Below the pieces are notes generated by a model that searched no databases, was not told the origin of the DNA, and was given only the letters and a program-made list of their open reading frames with translations. A DNA stretch of 6,128 nucleotides from JBEAUL01 sp041161475 (GTDB lineage: Bacteria > Pseudomonadota > Gammaproteobacteria > UBA6186 > Azoamicaceae): contig JBEAUL010000082.1 of NCBI GenBank assembly GCA_041161475.1, positions 1 to 6,128 on the forward strand, read 5' to 3'. A program made the position numbers and the translations under genes. Below are positions 6,064 through 6,128 of this stretch, piece by piece. Each line of letters starts with the position of its first letter. Position 1 is the stretch's first letter.

Positions 6064-6128
6064 TTAAAATTGAATTAATGCAGTGCCCCAAGTGACACCG
6101 CCCCCAATGGCTTCTAATAACACGCGAT
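6064..6128 (-). CDS. fabH: Beta-ketoacyl-ACP synthase III, C-terminal end (partial)
   Basis: Only the last 20 codons and the stop are in the window; the 5' part lies beyond its edge. The residues RVLLEAIGGGVTWGTALIQF match the FabH C-terminus, where the E. coli protein ends in LLEAFGGGFTWGSALVRF. FabH starts fatty-acid synthesis by condensing acetyl-CoA with malonyl-ACP. Its position immediately before fabD, with a 20-bp gap, matches the conserved order. The catalytic Cys-His-Asn residues are not visible here. Confidence 0.93.
   Translation of the reverse strand, partial: RVLLEAIGGGVTWGTALIQF

Noticed and set aside
1..6128. A novel defence, mobile or secondary-metabolite system
   Set aside because: Every sizeable coding frame is a recognised housekeeping gene in conserved order; there are no integrase, transposase, toxin-antitoxin, CRISPR or unknown genes.

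Overview
The window is one continuous stretch of a bacterial fatty-acid and replication gene cluster, all on the minus strand. In transcription order (high to low coordinates) it holds: the 3' end of fabH, then fabD, fabG, acpP, fabF, mltG, tmk and holB, and possibly the first codons of a further gene at the very edge. This order (fab genes, then mltG-tmk-holB) is the classic gammaproteobacterial arrangement. The protein motifs fit that group, and the DNA is moderately AT-rich. A host-associated or Legionella/Coxiella-like gammaproteobacterium is a reasonable guess, but the window contains nothing that fixes the genus.

The fab half (about 2797-6128) encodes the type II fatty-acid elongation machinery. 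FabD loads malonyl onto the acyl carrier protein AcpP, FabH starts chains, FabF condenses, and FabG performs the first reduction. Genes here are tightly packed: there are 20 bp between fabH and fabD, fabD and fabG overlap through a GTGA junction, and the fabG-acpP and acpP-fabF gaps are 42 and 29 bp. Most starts have a clear Shine-Dalgarno sequence. The second half encodes MltG (a peptidoglycan-cleaving terminase of the inner membrane), thymidylate kinase and the delta' subunit of the DNA polymerase III clamp loader. The cluster thus joins membrane lipid supply, cell-wall growth, dTTP supply and replication. The folate gene pabC, which often sits between fabF and mltG in relatives such as E. 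coli, is absent.

The least ordinary stretch is the 122-bp gap between mltG and tmk (1547-1668) with the end of mltG. It contains a 16-bp RNA hairpin that swallows the mltG stop codon and fits best on the transcribed strand, U-rich tracts, a 9-bp tandem repeat, a small palindrome, and two tiny back-to-back ORFs that lead by stop/start overlaps into tmk, which itself lacks a Shine-Dalgarno sequence. Everything else looks like a conserved housekeeping operon. I found no mobile element, CRISPR array, RNA gene, defence system or novel gene.
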